A stretch of 64,000 bases of DNA from Acanthosepion lycidas (taxonomy: Eukaryota; Mollusca; Cephalopoda; Sepiida; Sepiidae): the NCBI GenBank assembly GCA_963932145.1, contig OZ010574.1, positions 59,840,842 through 59,904,841 on the forward strand, written 5' to 3'. The notes under the pieces are model-generated. The model worked only from the letters and a program-made list of their open reading frames with translations, was not told where the DNA came from and made no database searches. Shown in pieces: positions 62,195-64,000 of the stretch; the stretch's first letter is position 1, and each line of letters starts with the position of its first letter. A program made the position numbers and the translations under genes.

Positions 62195-62980
62195 GCATCT
62201 GTTTACTGCTCGACGATAAAGCGAAAACATGTCTCGGGAAGTGTGAAACGAATAAAGAACAAACGAATTGTTTTCGTGCGAAAAACACACATGTTTCAAC
62301 CGATAAAAACTATTTGGCGAAAACTCAACAGTCGCCAACTTTCAATCGTATGTTACTCACACAATGAGCCTCAGTCACTTCTGATTTCTGTTGAAGATGC
62401 AGAGTAGCGAACTGGAGGCCTTAAGATGCAAAGTTCAGTAACTATGATGAGATTCTTTTCAATTCAATAACGTCCATTCTGCTTTCAAAATCGAAATTCA
62501 AATCGCTGACACACACTCTTTGGCCACTTATTTTAAAACACACTCTTTTTATTCAAATTTCTAATCAGCCAATCACGTGGAGATTTAACGGATATATACT
62601 TTTAGACATAGTCACGACGATCGGCTCAATTTGATTTGATGCATTAGTTTAGGAAAAAATATAATTTAGCTGTGAACGTGACATGATCGTTGCTGCCAGA
62701 CAGACGCTGTTGAGCATTTCAAAAACGGCAAATCTGATAGGATTTTAACGCACAACCACATCTAGAGTGAACTGATAATGGCCGAAAAAAGAAAATAATT
62801 TCAGTGAGCGGTAGTTCCGTGGGCGAAACTTTCCTTTTTGAAGAAAATGTCGAAGCAGAATGGTTCAATCTGATAGAAAAGTAATAGTAGCTCAAGTAAC
62901 CACTGTTGACAAATAACAATCCTGGACGCACTACACATCGAACCTTGAAGCAGATGGGATACAGCAGCGGAATTCGCTGC
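62195..62980. other. no supported gene
   Basis: A 186-codon minus frame (63279-62719) covers part of this region but is largely the antisense of the RTE remnant that begins at 62985. CAATCACGTGG at 62570 and a TATATACTT box at 62593 resemble a promoter of the LTR kind. Confidence 0.4.
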
Positions 62981-62984
62981 GAGT

Positions 62985-63300
62985 CGTTCCACTTAGATAA
63001 GAACAGGAAACTGAGCTTACAATTAGTAGACACAGAAAGGAAACTACTACAGAAGAAAAGCGAAAAGAAAGTAGTAAACATCAATTGCAAGAGGACAGAA
63101 GGCAAGGTTGTTAGCAAAAGGGACAACCCAACATGCAAATTACAAATTGGAGACAGCAAAGCCAAACAAATGCAATAATTTGAATATCGGGAAATTGTTT
63201 CAACGGAGGATGGAAAGTGGGATACTAAAATGCGAAGGGGTCTTGGGATAGTGAAATGTGCCTTCCAAAAGCTAAGCAATGTATTAAGAAAAATAAATCG
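62985..63300 (+). pseudogene. RTE-type LINE RT, thumb/C-terminal part
   Basis: Plus frames read VVNINCKRTEGKVVSKRDNP, then TCKLQIGDSKAKQMQ, a stop, and FEYREIVSTEDGKWDTKMRR, GLGIVKCAFQKLSNVLRK. It matches the segment after YADD in RTE LINEs (INC.KTE..V.SK.....C....G...KQV..F.YLGS..TEDG..D.EIR.RIG.AK.AF.K). Confidence 0.82.
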
Positions 63301-63314
63301 TCAATAAATATACA

Positions 63315-63425
63315 AAAATAGAAATTGGTGTGAGACAAGGGTGTGTTTTCTCACCGGACTTATTCAATATATACATTGAGGAGATTCTCGGAGAATTGCA
63401 AGAAAACGAAGAAAAGTGCACTGAA
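63315..63425 (+). pseudogene. RTE-type LINE RT, palm part, out of order
   Basis: The plus strand reads KIEIGVRQGCVFSPDLFNIY in a compatible frame, then IEEILGELQENEE. In an intact element this lies upstream of the segment at 62985-63300, so the two pieces are in reversed order, either from two copies or a rearranged tandem. Confidence 0.8.
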
Positions 63426-63429
63426 TTGT

Positions 63430-63678
63430 TACGTAATATCAGTCCTTATTTCATAACAAAAGTGATGAAAACCCAAAGAAAAAGAAACTAAATGAAATTG
63501 GGTGGTATCGAAAATATAGATTTAAAAATAAACTTTAATTTAGCTCTAAAATTTTCAACGACTCTTCGTCAGTGCGCATGTGTGGTCGCTCACATCAATG
63601 TAAACATCACTTTAGACCGATGTCGTCCTAACGGACGAAGCACTACATACGAACATTTTTCCACTTTCTCGCGGATTT

Positions 63679-63682
<4 letters not shown>
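63430..63682. other. no gene seen
   Basis: Short sequence without recognised features. Confidence 0.35.
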
Positions 63683-63736
<54 letters not shown>

Positions 63737-63738
63737 GT
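63683..63738. repeat. (TA)n microsatellite
   Basis: About 19 TA units followed by TATG variants. Confidence 0.96.
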
Positions 63739-63854
63739 ATTCTTAAAGTAAGAATGATCAATATATATTTAATGGCTGATTTGGCAATTTCCAATTTTTG
63801 TTCAAAATGCGTCGGAGGAATCATGGTTTTATATAAATTTGTATATTTGCTGTA

Positions 63855-63856
<2 letters not shown>

Positions 63857-63927
<71 letters not shown>
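63857..63927. repeat. (GATA)n microsatellite
   Basis: About 17 ATAG units, the reverse complement of the TCTA motif at 46-48 kb. Confidence 0.97.
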
Positions 63928-63928
<1 letters not shown>

Positions 63929-64000
63929 GTGAATAAACTTAGATAGATAGTGATATAATGGAATATGCATACACCTGTGTTCCCCCTCACTGGAATATGA

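Noticed and set aside
62719..63279. 186-codon minus-strand open frame
   Set aside because: Much of it is antisense to an RTE reverse transcriptase remnant that is recognisable on the plus strand.

Overview
This 64 kb window is AT-rich, microsatellite-rich animal DNA without a convincing intact host protein gene. The mixture of remnants suggests a lophotrochozoan, most likely a cephalopod mollusc: tRNA-headed SINEs of several families, jockey- and RTE-type LINE remnants, mariner relatives, Ty3/gypsy debris, 5S rRNA-like repeats, and very many (TA)n runs. The organism call is an inference from repeat style; no host gene was available to confirm it. Nearly all long open frames are retroelement fragments or reading frames through simple repeats (for example the 713-codon frame through a tetranucleotide array at 46.2-48.4 kb).

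Layout. 0-5 kb: a minus-strand Ty3/gypsy element that keeps its 5' LTR, primer site, gag, zinc knuckle, protease, RT and RNase H but lacks integrase and the 3' LTR. It lies between a LINE piece and an RTE piece and carries a MITE inside gag. 5-10 kb: minus-strand jockey-like LINE pieces, one with a second LINE tail nested in it behind a target-site duplication, a 28-bp minisatellite and a 69-bp perfect palindrome. 10-16 kb: a candidate solo LTR, a 1.5 kb (CT)-rich 14-unit satellite, a 188-bp inverted-repeat structure around a LINE 3' end, then mariner and RTE pieces. 17-21.5 kb: an exon-like open segment, a SINE, a LINE split by a ~960-bp LTR-like insertion with internal ~245-bp tandem repeats, and a near full-length but broken mariner. 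21.5-30 kb: TIR-like repeats, SINEs, duplicated LINE segments, a palindromic composite repeat, an STPR-like coding remnant and the best-preserved LINE 3' end (plus strand). 30-42.7 kb: RTE-tail tandem repeats interrupted by a compact LTR element with a perfect 5-bp duplication, a 5S-like sequence, SINEs, composite repeats, mariner fragments and MITEs. 43.8-48.4 kb: a 56-bp minisatellite and a 2.1 kb (TCTA)n array. 49-54 kb: RTE, a Tc1/mariner-superfamily remnant, two tandem SINEs of a third family and a 50-bp minisatellite. 55-64 kb: LINE with an insertion, a pyrimidine array, a 5S-like copy, composite repeat, LINE C-termini with internal tandem duplications, and GATA/TA repeats.

There is no gene network to describe. 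The window is a layered transposon record in which several insertions can be ordered because one element interrupts another: MITE in gypsy gag; second LINE tail in jockey LINE; LTR in jockey LINE; LTR element in the RTE-tail array; and a short ~178-bp element inside that LTR. The most useful points are the matching mariner/MITE termini, the datable nested insertions, a short repeat found both inside an LTR as tandem units and as an independent insertion, a hammerhead-like motif shared by SINE-like copies, and one exon-like segment whose translation resembles the opioid core YGGF..RIRPK.
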